Shown: positions 45,548 through 54,682 of the stretch, piece after piece
Layout: every line of letters begins with the position of its first letter
Position numbering within the stretch: position 1 is the stretch's first letter
Origin: Gallionellaceae bacterium
GTDB lineage: Bacteria; Pseudomonadota; Gammaproteobacteria; Burkholderiales; Gallionellaceae
Reading direction: 5' to 3'
Assembly: GCA_004297065.1 (NCBI GenBank)
Contig: SCUU01000077.1
Location: 1-64,000, forward strand
Length of the DNA stretch: 64,000 nucleotides
Notes under the pieces: generated by a model
What the model saw: only the letters and a program-made list of their open reading frames with translations
Databases searched by the model: none
Told to the model about the DNA's origin: nothing
Made by a program: the position numbers and the translations under genes

Positions 45548-46201
45548 ATGGCTCGTGTTTTAATTGCCGAAAAGCAAACTCTGCTTAGAAAAATGTTACG
45601 GCTTATGCTGGACGCCGCCCCCGGTTTCGACGTGCTCGCCGAGGCTGCAGACGGCGGCGAAGTTATTGAAAAACTGCAACGCTTCGATATTGACTTGCTG
45701 ATCCTGGACATGCCGCTACCCGGCATATCCGGTGTAGACCTGATTGCCAGGGCCAAGGCGGTCAATCCCGAACTGACTATCCTGATTCTGAGTACGCGCG
45801 CCGACACCTGGTTCGTTACCCAAGCGCTAAAGAACGGGGCGCTAGGGTACATATCAACCATGCGCGACCCGGAGGAGTTTGTGAACGCCTTGCGTAAAGT
45901 ATCTTGCGGAGGGCGCTATATCGATCCCTCCATTGCAGAGGAAATACTGCTGCACAGCATTGCTGGCGACGACGAGCCTATACATAGGCGCTTGTCGCAA
46001 CGCGAACTGGAAATTTTCCGCATGCTGGTTTCCGGGAAAAACATAAACCAGATTGCCGACCAACTCATCATCAGCAACAAAACAGTCAGCTCGCACAAAA
46101 AAAAGCTCATGGAAAAAATGCACTTTTCCGGCATGGCCGATTTAATGCGCTATGCCGTCCAGCGCAGGCTTTTCGACGAGCACGCATTTCCATTCGACTG
46201 A
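45548..46201 (+). CDS. NarL/FixJ-family response regulator with atypical receiver domain
   Basis: REC domain plus LuxR HTH LSQRELEIFRMLVSGKNINQIADQLIISNKTVSSHKKKLMEKM. Confidence 0.9.
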   Translation: MARVLIAEKQTLLRKMLRLMLDAAPGFDVLAEAADGGEVIEKLQRFDIDLLILDMPLPGISGVDLIARAKAVNPELTILILSTRADTWFVTQALKNGALGYISTMRDPEEFVNALRKVSCGGRYIDPSIAEEILLHSIAGDDEPIHRRLSQRELEIFRMLVSGKNINQIADQLIISNKTVSSHKKKLMEKMHFSGMADLMRYAVQRRLFDEHAFPFD

Positions 46202-46270
46202 GCGTCTCGTCCAGACACCGCCGCTTCCGGTGCTCTATAGTCGGGCAACGCAATTCGGATGTATCCATTT

Positions 46271-46544
46271 AACCCGGATTGTCCATTAGAACCTAACCCC
46301 TCCCAACCTCCCCTTGTCAGGGGAGGAGCCGAACCTGCTCTCCCCCTGACAAGGGGGAGTTGGAGGGGGTTTTGAGCCCAATGGATTATCTGGGTTTAAC
46401 CAGGATAATCCATTAGGCGCTGCGGCATCCCCTCCCCCTTGCATAACCAGCGACTTGGCTGGCGTTGTTTGCCAGCTTAGTCGAATGGCTAGTTGTTTCA
46501 TCAAGGGGAAGGAACTGGCTCGGCTCTAATGAACTATCTGGGTT
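46271..46544. repeat. Two tandem nested composite palindromes
   Basis: Units 46271-46396 and 46398-46544, each with outer arms AACCNGGATNRTCCATTAG / CWAATGRAYTATCTGGGTT and C-rich/G-rich inner arms. Confidence 0.75.
46431..46512 (-). repeat. Family A palindromic element, intergenic copy inside composite unit 2
   Basis: Minus strand ccttccccttgatgaaacaactagccattcgactaag-ctggcaaacaacgccag-ccaagtcgctggttatgcaagggggagg. Confidence 0.85.
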
Positions 46545-46551
46545 GAAACAA

Positions 46552-46887
46552 TCAGTTCAACCGGGCGTTGCAATACGGGCACACCTCCGGTTTATAGGCG
46601 ATACCGAAGCTGATCTCGCTCGGCGTGCCGTCGTCTTTGGTGGGCACTACCACTTTCTCGCACACCGGACAGCGGTAATATTTTTTCGCGGTAATCACGA
46701 ACACCATACCGCTGATAAAAATCAGCAGATTGGCCAGCGCAATATAACGATTGCTATGCGCGGGCAGCGCCCACGACATCAATACGCAACCGGCCAGAAT
46801 GATGATGGACATCGGCAACAAGCCGCGCAATGCGAACGTCCTTTTGCGCCGCCGGAATTCCGCTACGGATGATGAACCGGGTTCCAT
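46552..46887 (-). CDS. Small membrane protein with C-terminal zinc ribbon
   Basis: YRCPVCEKVVVPTKDDG...PEVCPYCNARLN; RBS aaggag before ATG. Confidence 0.7.
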   Translation of the reverse strand: MEPGSSSVAEFRRRKRTFALRGLLPMSIIILAGCVLMSWALPAHSNRYIALANLLIFISGMVFVITAKKYYRCPVCEKVVVPTKDDGTPSEISFGIAYKPEVCPYCNARLN

Positions 46888-46957
46888 GTTTGATCTCCTT
46901 AAATGTTCGCCATAGATTAGCATTTTCAGGGGATGCCCAGCCATAAATTGAGCTTAA

Positions 46958-47098
46958 GGGTATCTCTAAAAATTCAGATTTCGCCCAAATGCAAGGCGCG
47001 GAAAAAATTTCGCCGCGCCGCATATGGATGATATGTAAGCAAGAAATTTTTTCCGCAACGCAGCAGTTGGGGTGAAATATGGATTTTTAGAGGTGCCC
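46958..47098. mobile_element. 141-bp MITE-like element, copy 1, TSD TTAA
   Basis: GGGTATCTCTAAAAATTCAGATTTC ... GAAATATGGATTTTTAGAGGTGCCC; TTAA at 46954-46957 and 47099-47102. Confidence 0.85.
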
Positions 47099-47134
47099 TT
47101 AACACTTTGCGGGTTCGGCGCTACTCTACACCCC

Positions 47135-49540
47135 ATGATTTCCTTCGCCCTCCTCTTCGTGTCCGGCGTGTGGCTGTTGCAACAGCAGGCGGCGCTGCCG
47201 GATATGCATCTGGCGGGGTGGCTCGCCACCGCCCTGCCCGCGCTATGGATGCCGCGACGCGAACGCTGGCAGCGCATCACGCGCACCGTACTGTTTCTCG
47301 TTGCCGCATTGGCCGGCGGATTTTTCTATGCGGCGGGAATGGCGCAGCAGCGCCTGGCCGACGAGTTGCCCGCCGCGTGGCAAGGCCGCGACATCGCACT
47401 GAGCGGCGTCGTGGCGGAAATGCCGCGCCTGCACGGGCGCGGGCTGAGTTTTATGCTTGATGTCGAAAGCGTTGTCACGCCGGGAGCCCATGTACCCCGG
47501 CACATCCTGCTATCCACATACCGCGATGAAAAATCCGCACCGCTGGAATTGCACGCGGGCGAACGCTGGCAATTGACGGTGCGCCTGAAACAACCCCACG
47601 GCACCAGCAATCCGTACAACTTCGATTTCGAGGCATGGGCATTGGAGCGCAACCTGCGGGCGGTGGGGTATGTATACAACAAGGGCGACAATCGCCGCAT
47701 CGATGCACGGGTATCGACACCCGGCTACCTTATCGAACGGCTGCGCGAAGCGGTGCGCACGCAATTTAACAACACGTTGGCCGATGCCCCGTATGCGGGC
47801 GTGTTGAGCGCGCTCGCCATCGGCGACCAGGGCAGCATCTCTCCGGCGCACTGGCAAATTTTCACCCGCACCGGGGTGAACCACCTCATGAGCATTTCGG
47901 GTTTGCATATCACCATGCTGGCCGGCTTCGCTTTCGTGTTGGTTTATGGGTTGTGGCGGCGCAGCACGCGCCTGACGCTGCATCTCCCGGCACGCAAAGC
48001 GGCGGCATTGACCGGGTTTGCAGTCGCTCTAGGCTACGCCCTGCTGGCCGGATACGGCGTGCCCGCCCAACGCACGGTCTATATGCTGGCGACTGTTGCA
48101 ATCGCACTGTGGTCGTCACGCAACATCGCGCCTGCGCAGTTGCTGGCGGTCGCGCTCACCGTGGTATTGCTGCTCGACCCTTGGGCGGTGTTGGCACCCG
48201 GCTTCTGGCTGTCGTTCGGCGCAGTGGCACTGATCTTCTTCATCACAGCCAACCGTCTTGGCACCGGCCATTGGGTACAAAAGGGTGACGGCGTAGTCGC
48301 CGGAGCTCAAGTAGCATCCCCCTTGCGGGCACTGATCGAATATGGCCGCGTGCAATGGGCCATGAGCATCGGCCTGATTCCGCTGCTGCTCGCGATGTTC
48401 CAGCAAGTCTCGCTGGTATCGCCTCTCGCCAACGCCTTCGCCATTCCCTTGGTGAGCTTTATTGTCGTGCCGCTCACCTTGCTCGGCGCGCTATTGCCTT
48501 TCGACTGGCTGTTGCAGCTTGCGCATCGGGCCATGAGCCTGTGCATGATCGCGCTGGAATGGCTGAACGCTTTGCCCGCTGCCGTATGGGCGCAGCACGC
48601 GCCGCCGGCATGGAGCATAGGTGTCGGCATGTGTGGCGTGTTCTGGCTGCTGCTACCCCGGGGATTCCCCGCGCGCTGGCTGGGCGGGCTAATGCTGTTG
48701 CCGATGTTCGCCATCGCCCCGGAAGCCCCGCCCAACGGCACACTGCGCCTGTATATATTCGATGTGGGGCAAGGCTTGGCAGTCGCCGCACAAACACAGG
48801 ATCACGTCCTGCTCTACGACACCGGACCGGATTACAACGGCGAAGCCGACAGCGGCAACCGCATTCTCGTCCCCGCACTGCGCGGCCTCGGTATCGCGCA
48901 ACTGGACGGCCTCGTCATCACCCACGACGACATCGACCACACGGGCGGAGCCGCCTCGGTACTGCAAGCGATACCGACCGCTTGGGTATCTTCCCCGCTG
49001 CCCGCCGACCACGAACTATTGCGGCCCGTGCGCGATAGCCGGCGTTGTGCCGCAGGACAATCGTGGGAATGGGACGGGGTGCGCTTCGAGATGCTCCACC
49101 CCTCGCTATCGAGTTACGCGCAAGCGGATATCCGCGATAACGAACGCGGTTGCGTTTTGCGCATCAGCACCGGCGCGCACAGCGTGCTGCTCGCCACCGA
49201 TATCGAGCGAGGAACGGAACAGCATCTGCTGGAAAAGTATGCCGACAAACTGTCTGCCACGCTGCTCATCGTGCCACACCACGGCAGCAAAACCTCATCT
49301 ACCATGCCCTTCATTAAAGCGGTTAATCCGCGCTACGCCGTATTCACCGTGGGCTACCGCAACCGCTTCCATCACCCCCACCCGGAAGTGGTCGCGCGTT
49401 ACCGCGATGCGGGAATCGAGCTGCTGCGCTCGGACGAAGACGGGGCGATCCTGATCGAAATGGATGCAAAAGAATTTTCCGTCGAACCCTACCGCAAGAG
49501 CCATGCACGCTATTGGCAGCAGTCCGGGAAAGCCAATTGA
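47135..49540 (+). CDS. comEC: DNA internalization competence protein ComEC/Rec2
   Basis: GDQGSISPAHWQIFTRTGVNHLMSISGLHITMLAGF; metallo-beta-lactamase part VITHDDIDHTGGA, VPHHGSKTS. Confidence 0.93.
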   Translation: MISFALLFVSGVWLLQQQAALPDMHLAGWLATALPALWMPRRERWQRITRTVLFLVAALAGGFFYAAGMAQQRLADELPAAWQGRDIALSGVVAEMPRLHGRGLSFMLDVESVVTPGAHVPRHILLSTYRDEKSAPLELHAGERWQLTVRLKQPHGTSNPYNFDFEAWALERNLRAVGYVYNKGDNRRIDARVSTPGYLIERLREAVRTQFNNTLADAPYAGVLSALAIGDQGSISPAHWQIFTRTGVNHLMSISGLHITMLAGFAFVLVYGLWRRSTRLTLHLPARKAAALTGFAVALGYALLAGYGVPAQRTVYMLATVAIALWSSRNIAPAQLLAVALTVVLLLDPWAVLAPGFWLSFGAVALIFFITANRLGTGHWVQKGDGVVAGAQVASPLRALIEYGRVQWAMSIGLIPLLLAMFQQVSLVSPLANAFAIPLVSFIVVPLTLLGALLPFDWLLQLAHRAMSLCMIALEWLNALPAAVWAQHAPPAWSIGVGMCGVFWLLLPRGFPARWLGGLMLLPMFAIAPEAPPNGTLRLYIFDVGQGLAVAAQTQDHVLLYDTGPDYNGEADSGNRILVPALRGLGIAQLDGLVITHDDIDHTGGAASVLQAIPTAWVSSPLPADHELLRPVRDSRRCAAGQSWEWDGVRFEMLHPSLSSYAQADIRDNERGCVLRISTGAHSVLLATDIERGTEQHLLEKYADKLSATLLIVPHHGSKTSSTMPFIKAVNPRYAVFTVGYRNRFHHPHPEVVARYRDAGIELLRSDEDGAILIEMDAKEFSVEPYRKSHARYWQQSGKAN

Positions 49541-49596
49541 ACCTATTGAGCTTTTCATAAATCATGACAGAGTTTTCGCATCACGTTATTTCCCTC

Positions 49597-49672
49597 ACCC
49601 TCAGTCCCTCTCCCGGAGGGAGAGGGATGCAAGACCCTTCTCCCGCCGGGAGAAGGGTTGGGATGAGGGAGT
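49597..49672. repeat. REP-like palindrome pair (C-rich/G-rich)
   Basis: ctcaccctcagtccctctcccggagggagaggg ... cccttctcccgccgggagaagggttgggatgaggg. Confidence 0.7.
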
Positions 49673-49704
49673 GCTCGTGTCATGAATTGTGAAAACATCA
49701 ATGC

Positions 49705-49770
49705 GAGAACCTCTTCGAGGCAACCACGGCCTACCCCTTGCGGGTGCGAATTTGCCTCGAAGAGGTTCTT
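49705..49770. repeat. 18-bp perfect inverted repeat, possible bidirectional terminator
   Basis: AGAACCTCTTCGAGGCAA ... TTGCCTCGAAGAGGTTCT between convergent comEC and RND genes. Confidence 0.65.
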
Positions 49771-49820
49771 GTGCCCTTGGGTACACTGATAGAACAGTGC
49801 GTCACACTAAATCCGGGAGA

Positions 49821-49846
49821 TGAAATATGGATTTTTAGAAGTGCCC
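49821..49846. mobile_element. Half copy (one end) of the 141-bp MITE-like element
   Basis: tgaaatatggatttttagaagtgccc matches the right end of the two complete copies. Confidence 0.75.
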
Positions 49847-49847
49847 T

Positions 49848-52800
49848 TCAGGCATGGGCGGCCCTGTATTTTCTGACCTTGGCAGCAAACCACTCAATCG
49901 CGTCGTCCACATAGGTGAACACCACCGGGATCACCAGCAGGCTCAGGAAGGTGGAGGTAATCAGGCCGCCGATCACCACAATCGCCATCGGCGCGCGGAA
50001 GCTGGGATCGACGCCGATGCCCAGCGCGACCGGCAGCATCCCCGCGCCCATCGCCAGCGTCGTCATCACGATCGGGCGCGCGCGTTTCTTGCACGCGTCC
50101 AGCAGCGCTTCGGCGCGGTTCATGCCGCGCTCGCGGCGCGACACGATGGCGTATTCCACCAGCAGGATGGAGTTCTTGGTGGCGATCCCCATCAGCATGA
50201 TCAGGCCGATCATCGAAGGCATCGACAGCGCGGTGCGGCTGACGAACAAGGCGAGAAACGCGCCCGGCACGGACAGCACCAGAGCGGCCAGGATGGTGGT
50301 CGGCTGGACGAAATCCTTGAACAGCAGCACCAGCACGATATAGATGCATAACACCCCGGTCAGCATCGCCAGGCCGAAGCTGTCGAACAGTTCCGCCATC
50401 GCCTCGGCATCGCCCACCGTCGTGCGTATGATGCCCGGCGGCAATTCCTTGAGGCTGGGCAAGGCGATGGCCTGAGCCTCCACTTTGCCGAGCGGCTGCT
50501 GGTTCAATTCGATCTCGAAGTTGATGTTGCGCATGCGGTCGTAACGGTCGATCTCGGCGGGGCCGCTCTCGATGCTCAAGTCGGCCACGCTGCCCAGCAT
50601 CACCGGGCCGCGCGCGCCCTGCACCACCAGGCGCGCAAGCAGGCCGATATCTTGGCGCGCGTCGGTGCGCAGTTTCACCACCACCGGGATCTGTCGGTCC
50701 GACAGGTTCAGTTTCGCCAGCGCCTGGTCGTAATCGCCCGCCGTGGCGACACGCAGCGTGTCGGCGATGGCAGCCGAGGTTACGCCCAGATCGGCGGCGC
50801 GCGCAAAGTCGGGACGCACCACCAGCTCGGGGCGCACTAGGCTGGATGTCGAGGTGACGTTGCCGATGCCGGGGATGGTGCGCAGCTCGCGCGCCACGAT
50901 CTGCGCGTGTTGCGCCAGCGCCTGCCCGTCTTCACCGGCCAGCACCAGCACGTATTTCTCGTTCGACGAACCCAGCCCGACCTTGACCCGCACGCCGGGA
51001 ATGACGGCCAAGGCTGCGCGCAATTGCGCTTCGATGTCCTGCTTGCTGATATCCCTGTCCTGACGGCGCGTGAAGTTCAGCGTGAGCGTCGCCTTGCGCA
51101 CGTCGCTGGCCGCACCCGGCGCAAACGGGTCGCCCCCCGCGCTGCCGCCGCCGATGGCGGTGTAGATCAGCTTCACATGCGGGTTCTGCGCCACGATCGC
51201 GCGCGCCTGTTCGGCCGCCCGATAGCTTTGCCCGAACGTGCTGCCCGGCGGCAAAGTCAGCGTCACCTGGGATTGCGACAGGTCGTCCGGCGGGATGAAG
51301 CCGGTGGGCAACAGCGGCACCAGCGCGAACGAGCCGAAGAAAAACACGGCTGCGCCGATCAGCGTCTTGATGCGATGGCGCAGGCACCAGGCCGCCCATT
51401 TCAGGTACCACTCTACCCACGCCGGCAGCTTGTGCGATGCGCGCGGCTTGAGGATGTAGGCCGACATCATCGGCGTCAACATGCGCGCGACCACCAGCGA
51501 GAAGAAAACCGCGATGGCCGCCGTCCAGCCGAACTGCACGAAGAACTTGCCGGGCACGCCGCTCATGAAGGCGGTCGGCAGGAACACCGCGATCAGCGTG
51601 AAAGTCGTGGCGATCACCGCCAGACCGATCTCGTCCGCCGCCTCCATCGCCGCCTGATACGGCGTCTTTCCCATCTCCAGGTGGCGCATGATGTTCTCGA
51701 TCTCGACGATGGCGTCGTCCACCAGCACGCCCACCACCAGCGACAGCGACAGCAGCGTCACCACGTTGATGGAAAAGCCGAACAGATACATCACGGCGAA
51801 GGTCGGGATCACCGCCAGCGGCAAAGCGGTCGCCGCCACCACCGTCGCCCGGACGTTGCGCAGGAACGCCAGCACGACCAGCACCGCGAGCGCCGCCCCC
51901 TCATAAAGCAGCAGCATCGAACCCGTGTAATTTTCTTCCACCGGATCGACAAAGTTGAAGGCCTCGGTGATGACGATATCGGGATGCTCGGCCTTCAGCT
52001 TGTCCAGCACGCTGGCGACGCCCGCGGCCACGTCGATCTCGCCGTAACCGCGCGAACGGCTGATCTCGAAGCCGACCACTTCGCGTCCGTCCAGCAGCGC
52101 GGCCGAGCGCCGTTCCGCCACGGTATCGCTGACCGTGGCGAGCTGGTCGAGCCGCACGTGGCGACCGCCCGGCAGGCCGATCTCGATCTTCGCCATATCT
52201 TCTGCGGTAAGCACCGTCGCGATGGTGCGCACCGATTGCTCCATGCCGCCGATGTCGGTGCGCCCTCCGGAAGCCTCCTGCTGGATCAGGCGCAGTTGCT
52301 GCGACACTTCGGACGCGGTCGCATTCAGCGCCAGCAGTTTCTCCGGATCGAGCTCGACGCTGATCTGGCGCGTCACGCCGCCCACCCGCGCCACCGCGCC
52401 CACGCCCCGCACCGACAGCAACGCTTTGGTCACCGTGTTGTCCACGAACCACGATACGGCCTCATCGTCCATCTTGGGGGACGCGATGGTGTAGGTCAGG
52501 ATGGGCATGCCGCTCAGTTCCATCTTGGCGATCACGGGATCGCGCAGATCGCGCGGCAGGTCGGCGCGCACCCGCGCGACCGCCGAACGCACGTCGTCCA
52601 CCGCCTCCTGCGTGTTCTTTTCCAGGCGGAATTCGGCGGTGATGATCACCGTGCCGTCCTGCACCTTGGTGTACAGGTGCTTCAACCCCCGCGTATTGGC
52701 GAGCGAATTTTCCAGCTTGCGCGCAACTTCGGTTTCCATCTGCACCGGAGACGCGCCGGGCAATGAAGCCGTCACCGTCACCGTCGGCAGATCGATGTCG

Positions 52801-52913
52801 GGGAACTGCTGTATCTTCATCGCGCGGAAGCCCATGAGCCCCATCAGGGTGAGCATCACGAAGGTGAGAACCGCCGGAATCGGGTTGCGTATGGACCAGG
52901 CTGAAACGTTCAT
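49848..52913 (-). CDS. RND-family efflux transporter permease
   Basis: MNVSAWSIRNPIPAVLTFVMLTLMGLMGFRAMKIQQFPDIDLPTVTV; about 1021 aa AcrB-like. Confidence 0.93.
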   Translation of the reverse strand: MNVSAWSIRNPIPAVLTFVMLTLMGLMGFRAMKIQQFPDIDLPTVTVTASLPGASPVQMETEVARKLENSLANTRGLKHLYTKVQDGTVIITAEFRLEKNTQEAVDDVRSAVARVRADLPRDLRDPVIAKMELSGMPILTYTIASPKMDDEAVSWFVDNTVTKALLSVRGVGAVARVGGVTRQISVELDPEKLLALNATASEVSQQLRLIQQEASGGRTDIGGMEQSVRTIATVLTAEDMAKIEIGLPGGRHVRLDQLATVSDTVAERRSAALLDGREVVGFEISRSRGYGEIDVAAGVASVLDKLKAEHPDIVITEAFNFVDPVEENYTGSMLLLYEGAALAVLVVLAFLRNVRATVVAATALPLAVIPTFAVMYLFGFSINVVTLLSLSLVVGVLVDDAIVEIENIMRHLEMGKTPYQAAMEAADEIGLAVIATTFTLIAVFLPTAFMSGVPGKFFVQFGWTAAIAVFFSLVVARMLTPMMSAYILKPRASHKLPAWVEWYLKWAAWCLRHRIKTLIGAAVFFFGSFALVPLLPTGFIPPDDLSQSQVTLTLPPGSTFGQSYRAAEQARAIVAQNPHVKLIYTAIGGGSAGGDPFAPGAASDVRKATLTLNFTRRQDRDISKQDIEAQLRAALAVIPGVRVKVGLGSSNEKYVLVLAGEDGQALAQHAQIVARELRTIPGIGNVTSTSSLVRPELVVRPDFARAADLGVTSAAIADTLRVATAGDYDQALAKLNLSDRQIPVVVKLRTDARQDIGLLARLVVQGARGPVMLGSVADLSIESGPAEIDRYDRMRNINFEIELNQQPLGKVEAQAIALPSLKELPPGIIRTTVGDAEAMAELFDSFGLAMLTGVLCIYIVLVLLFKDFVQPTTILAALVLSVPGAFLALFVSRTALSMPSMIGLIMLMGIATKNSILLVEYAIVSRRERGMNRAEALLDACKKRARPIVMTTLAMGAGMLPVALGIGVDPSFRAPMAIVVIGGLITSTFLSLLVIPVVFTYVDDAIEWFAAKVRKYRAAHA

Positions 52914-52917
52914 GCCC

Positions 52918-53850
52918 TTACCCTTTCACGACCTGGACGACATCGCCTTCGGTCAGGAACGGTCCGCCGCTTTCGACGACCGGTTCGTCCGCCTGCAATC
53001 CCCGCCCGATCTCGATGCGGTCGCCGTTGCGCTGCCCGGTCACCACCGCGCGCTCATGCACGCGGTTGTCCGGCCCCACGATCAGCACGTAAGCCTTGCT
53101 GCCGCGTTGCATGACGGCGGACTGGGGCAACGATTGCAAGCCGCGCTTGCCGCCGCTCACATCGAAGCTGCCGTGCGCAAAAGCGCCCGCCACGATCCCG
53201 GCGCTATCCGGCAAGGAAACCAGGGCATAGCCGTAACGCGTCTGCATATTCACCGACGGCGAAATTGCGCGCACCCTGCCTTTGATGACCCTGCCTTCAC
53301 CCACAATAATATCGGCGGCCATGCCCTTGCGGATCAGCATCAATTCTTCGGCGGTCAGGTCGGCACGCCATTCCAGACGGCCTTTGCGGATCAGGCGGAA
53401 CAGTTCCACACCGGGTTGCGCAGTGGAGCCCACCGTGGCATTCGCCCCCGAGATCACGCCGGAATCGGGGGCCACGACATAAGCTTGCGCGGAACGCGAG
53501 CCCGCAGCATCGTCGCTCACGCGCGCCAGGTTATCCAGCACGACCAGCACATCGCCTTGCCGCACATGGTCGCCGATACCGACTTTCACCTCGGCGATGC
53601 GCAGCCCCTGCACTTGCGCGCTGATGATCGCTTCCTGCCAGGGCAGGATGCTGCCGTTCGCCGACAAGGTGCGCGCCCATCTCCCCTCTTGCAGCCGGGT
53701 GGTGCGTACCGTCAGCGCGGGCTTGCTGACCGGCCTGGCTTCCGCCGCAGGACTACCCGCGCCCGACGCCCCCCATGCAACGGCAACCGGCAACGCCAGT
53801 AGCAGCGCAGCGGCTTTCCACTTCTCAGATTTCGTTAGATTCGGAAACAT
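52918..53850 (-). CDS. RND efflux periplasmic adaptor (membrane fusion protein)
   Basis: Signal peptide; GDHVRQGDVLVVLDN lipoyl/barrel-sandwich; directly upstream of the RND permease. Confidence 0.9.
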   Translation of the reverse strand: MFPNLTKSEKWKAAALLLALPVAVAWGASGAGSPAAEARPVSKPALTVRTTRLQEGRWARTLSANGSILPWQEAIISAQVQGLRIAEVKVGIGDHVRQGDVLVVLDNLARVSDDAAGSRSAQAYVVAPDSGVISGANATVGSTAQPGVELFRLIRKGRLEWRADLTAEELMLIRKGMAADIIVGEGRVIKGRVRAISPSVNMQTRYGYALVSLPDSAGIVAGAFAHGSFDVSGGKRGLQSLPQSAVMQRGSKAYVLIVGPDNRVHERAVVTGQRNGDRIEIGRGLQADEPVVESGGPFLTEGDVVQVVKG

Positions 53851-53872
53851 ATTTATTCCCCGCCCCTTTCAT

Positions 53873-54682
53873 TCATTGAAGCGCAGGCGCATTCTGGCGC
53901 TGGGATGCGTTCACCAACTCGGCGCGGCGCGCGTAGAGGTTGGCGTCTTCGAGTTGTCCGAGCAGTTTCGCCGCCCGCGCCATACCGCTCAAATCTTCGC
54001 CGATACGCGCGCTCAGCCCCAGCGCTTTGTCCGTCTCCAGCGCGGATTGGTAATACTGCAAGGCATTGGCATAGTGTTGCAGTTTCTCTTCGGCGGCGGC
54101 GGCCACACGCACCGCATTGGCTTGCTCCTCTTTGCCCGCCCCTTTTTTTTCCTTGGCGATGGACTGCGCCAATGCCAGCGCCCCCGCCGCATCGCCTTTC
54201 AGCAACAGCAAACGCGCATGCAATACGTCCATGCCGAAATGCAAAGCACATTTTTTCTCGCACTGCTTTTCGGCCAGCAACAAGGCCGCTTCCGCTTCGT
54301 TCGGGCGCTCCATGTTGGTCAGGATCACGGCTTTGCGGAAAGCTGCGGTCATCCGCGCTTCCGCAGGGTATAGCGGCGCTTTCTCCAGCAATATCCTGTC
54401 CAGCCAGACCAGCGCTGCGGCATCGTCGTGCATCTGATGCGTCACCGTAGCCAGGTTAATCAGCGTCGTGGCGGCGCCCGCCGTATCGTCCAGCGACTGC
54501 TGCAAGGCCAGCACCTTGGTGAAGTTATATTGCGCGCGCAGCAGCTCGCCGTTTCTTAACGCGCGCCGCGCATCCTTGTCCACCGTTTGCGCCTGTTCCA
54601 ATGCCTGCGGCAAACGCGGCGCGGGCGTACTGCCGCAGGCAACCAGCATCCCGGCCAGCATCAGCAAAACAATTCTAGTCAT
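53873..54682 (-). CDS. TPR-like lipoprotein, last gene of the MCE operon
   Basis: MTRIVLLMLAGMLVACGS lipobox; overlaps the mlaD-like stop; helical repeats. Confidence 0.75.
   Translation of the reverse strand: MTRIVLLMLAGMLVACGSTPAPRLPQALEQAQTVDKDARRALRNGELLRAQYNFTKVLALQQSLDDTAGAATTLINLATVTHQMHDDAAALVWLDRILLEKAPLYPAEARMTAAFRKAVILTNMERPNEAEAALLLAEKQCEKKCALHFGMDVLHARLLLLKGDAAGALALAQSIAKEKKGAGKEEQANAVRVAAAAEEKLQHYANALQYYQSALETDKALGLSARIGEDLSGMARAAKLLGQLEDANLYARRAELVNASQRQNAPALQ

Noticed and set aside
50907-52766. 619-aa plus-strand ORF opposite the RND permease
   Set aside because: High-GC shadow ORF rich in His/Arg/Gln with no domain-like segments; the minus-strand RND protein fully explains the region.
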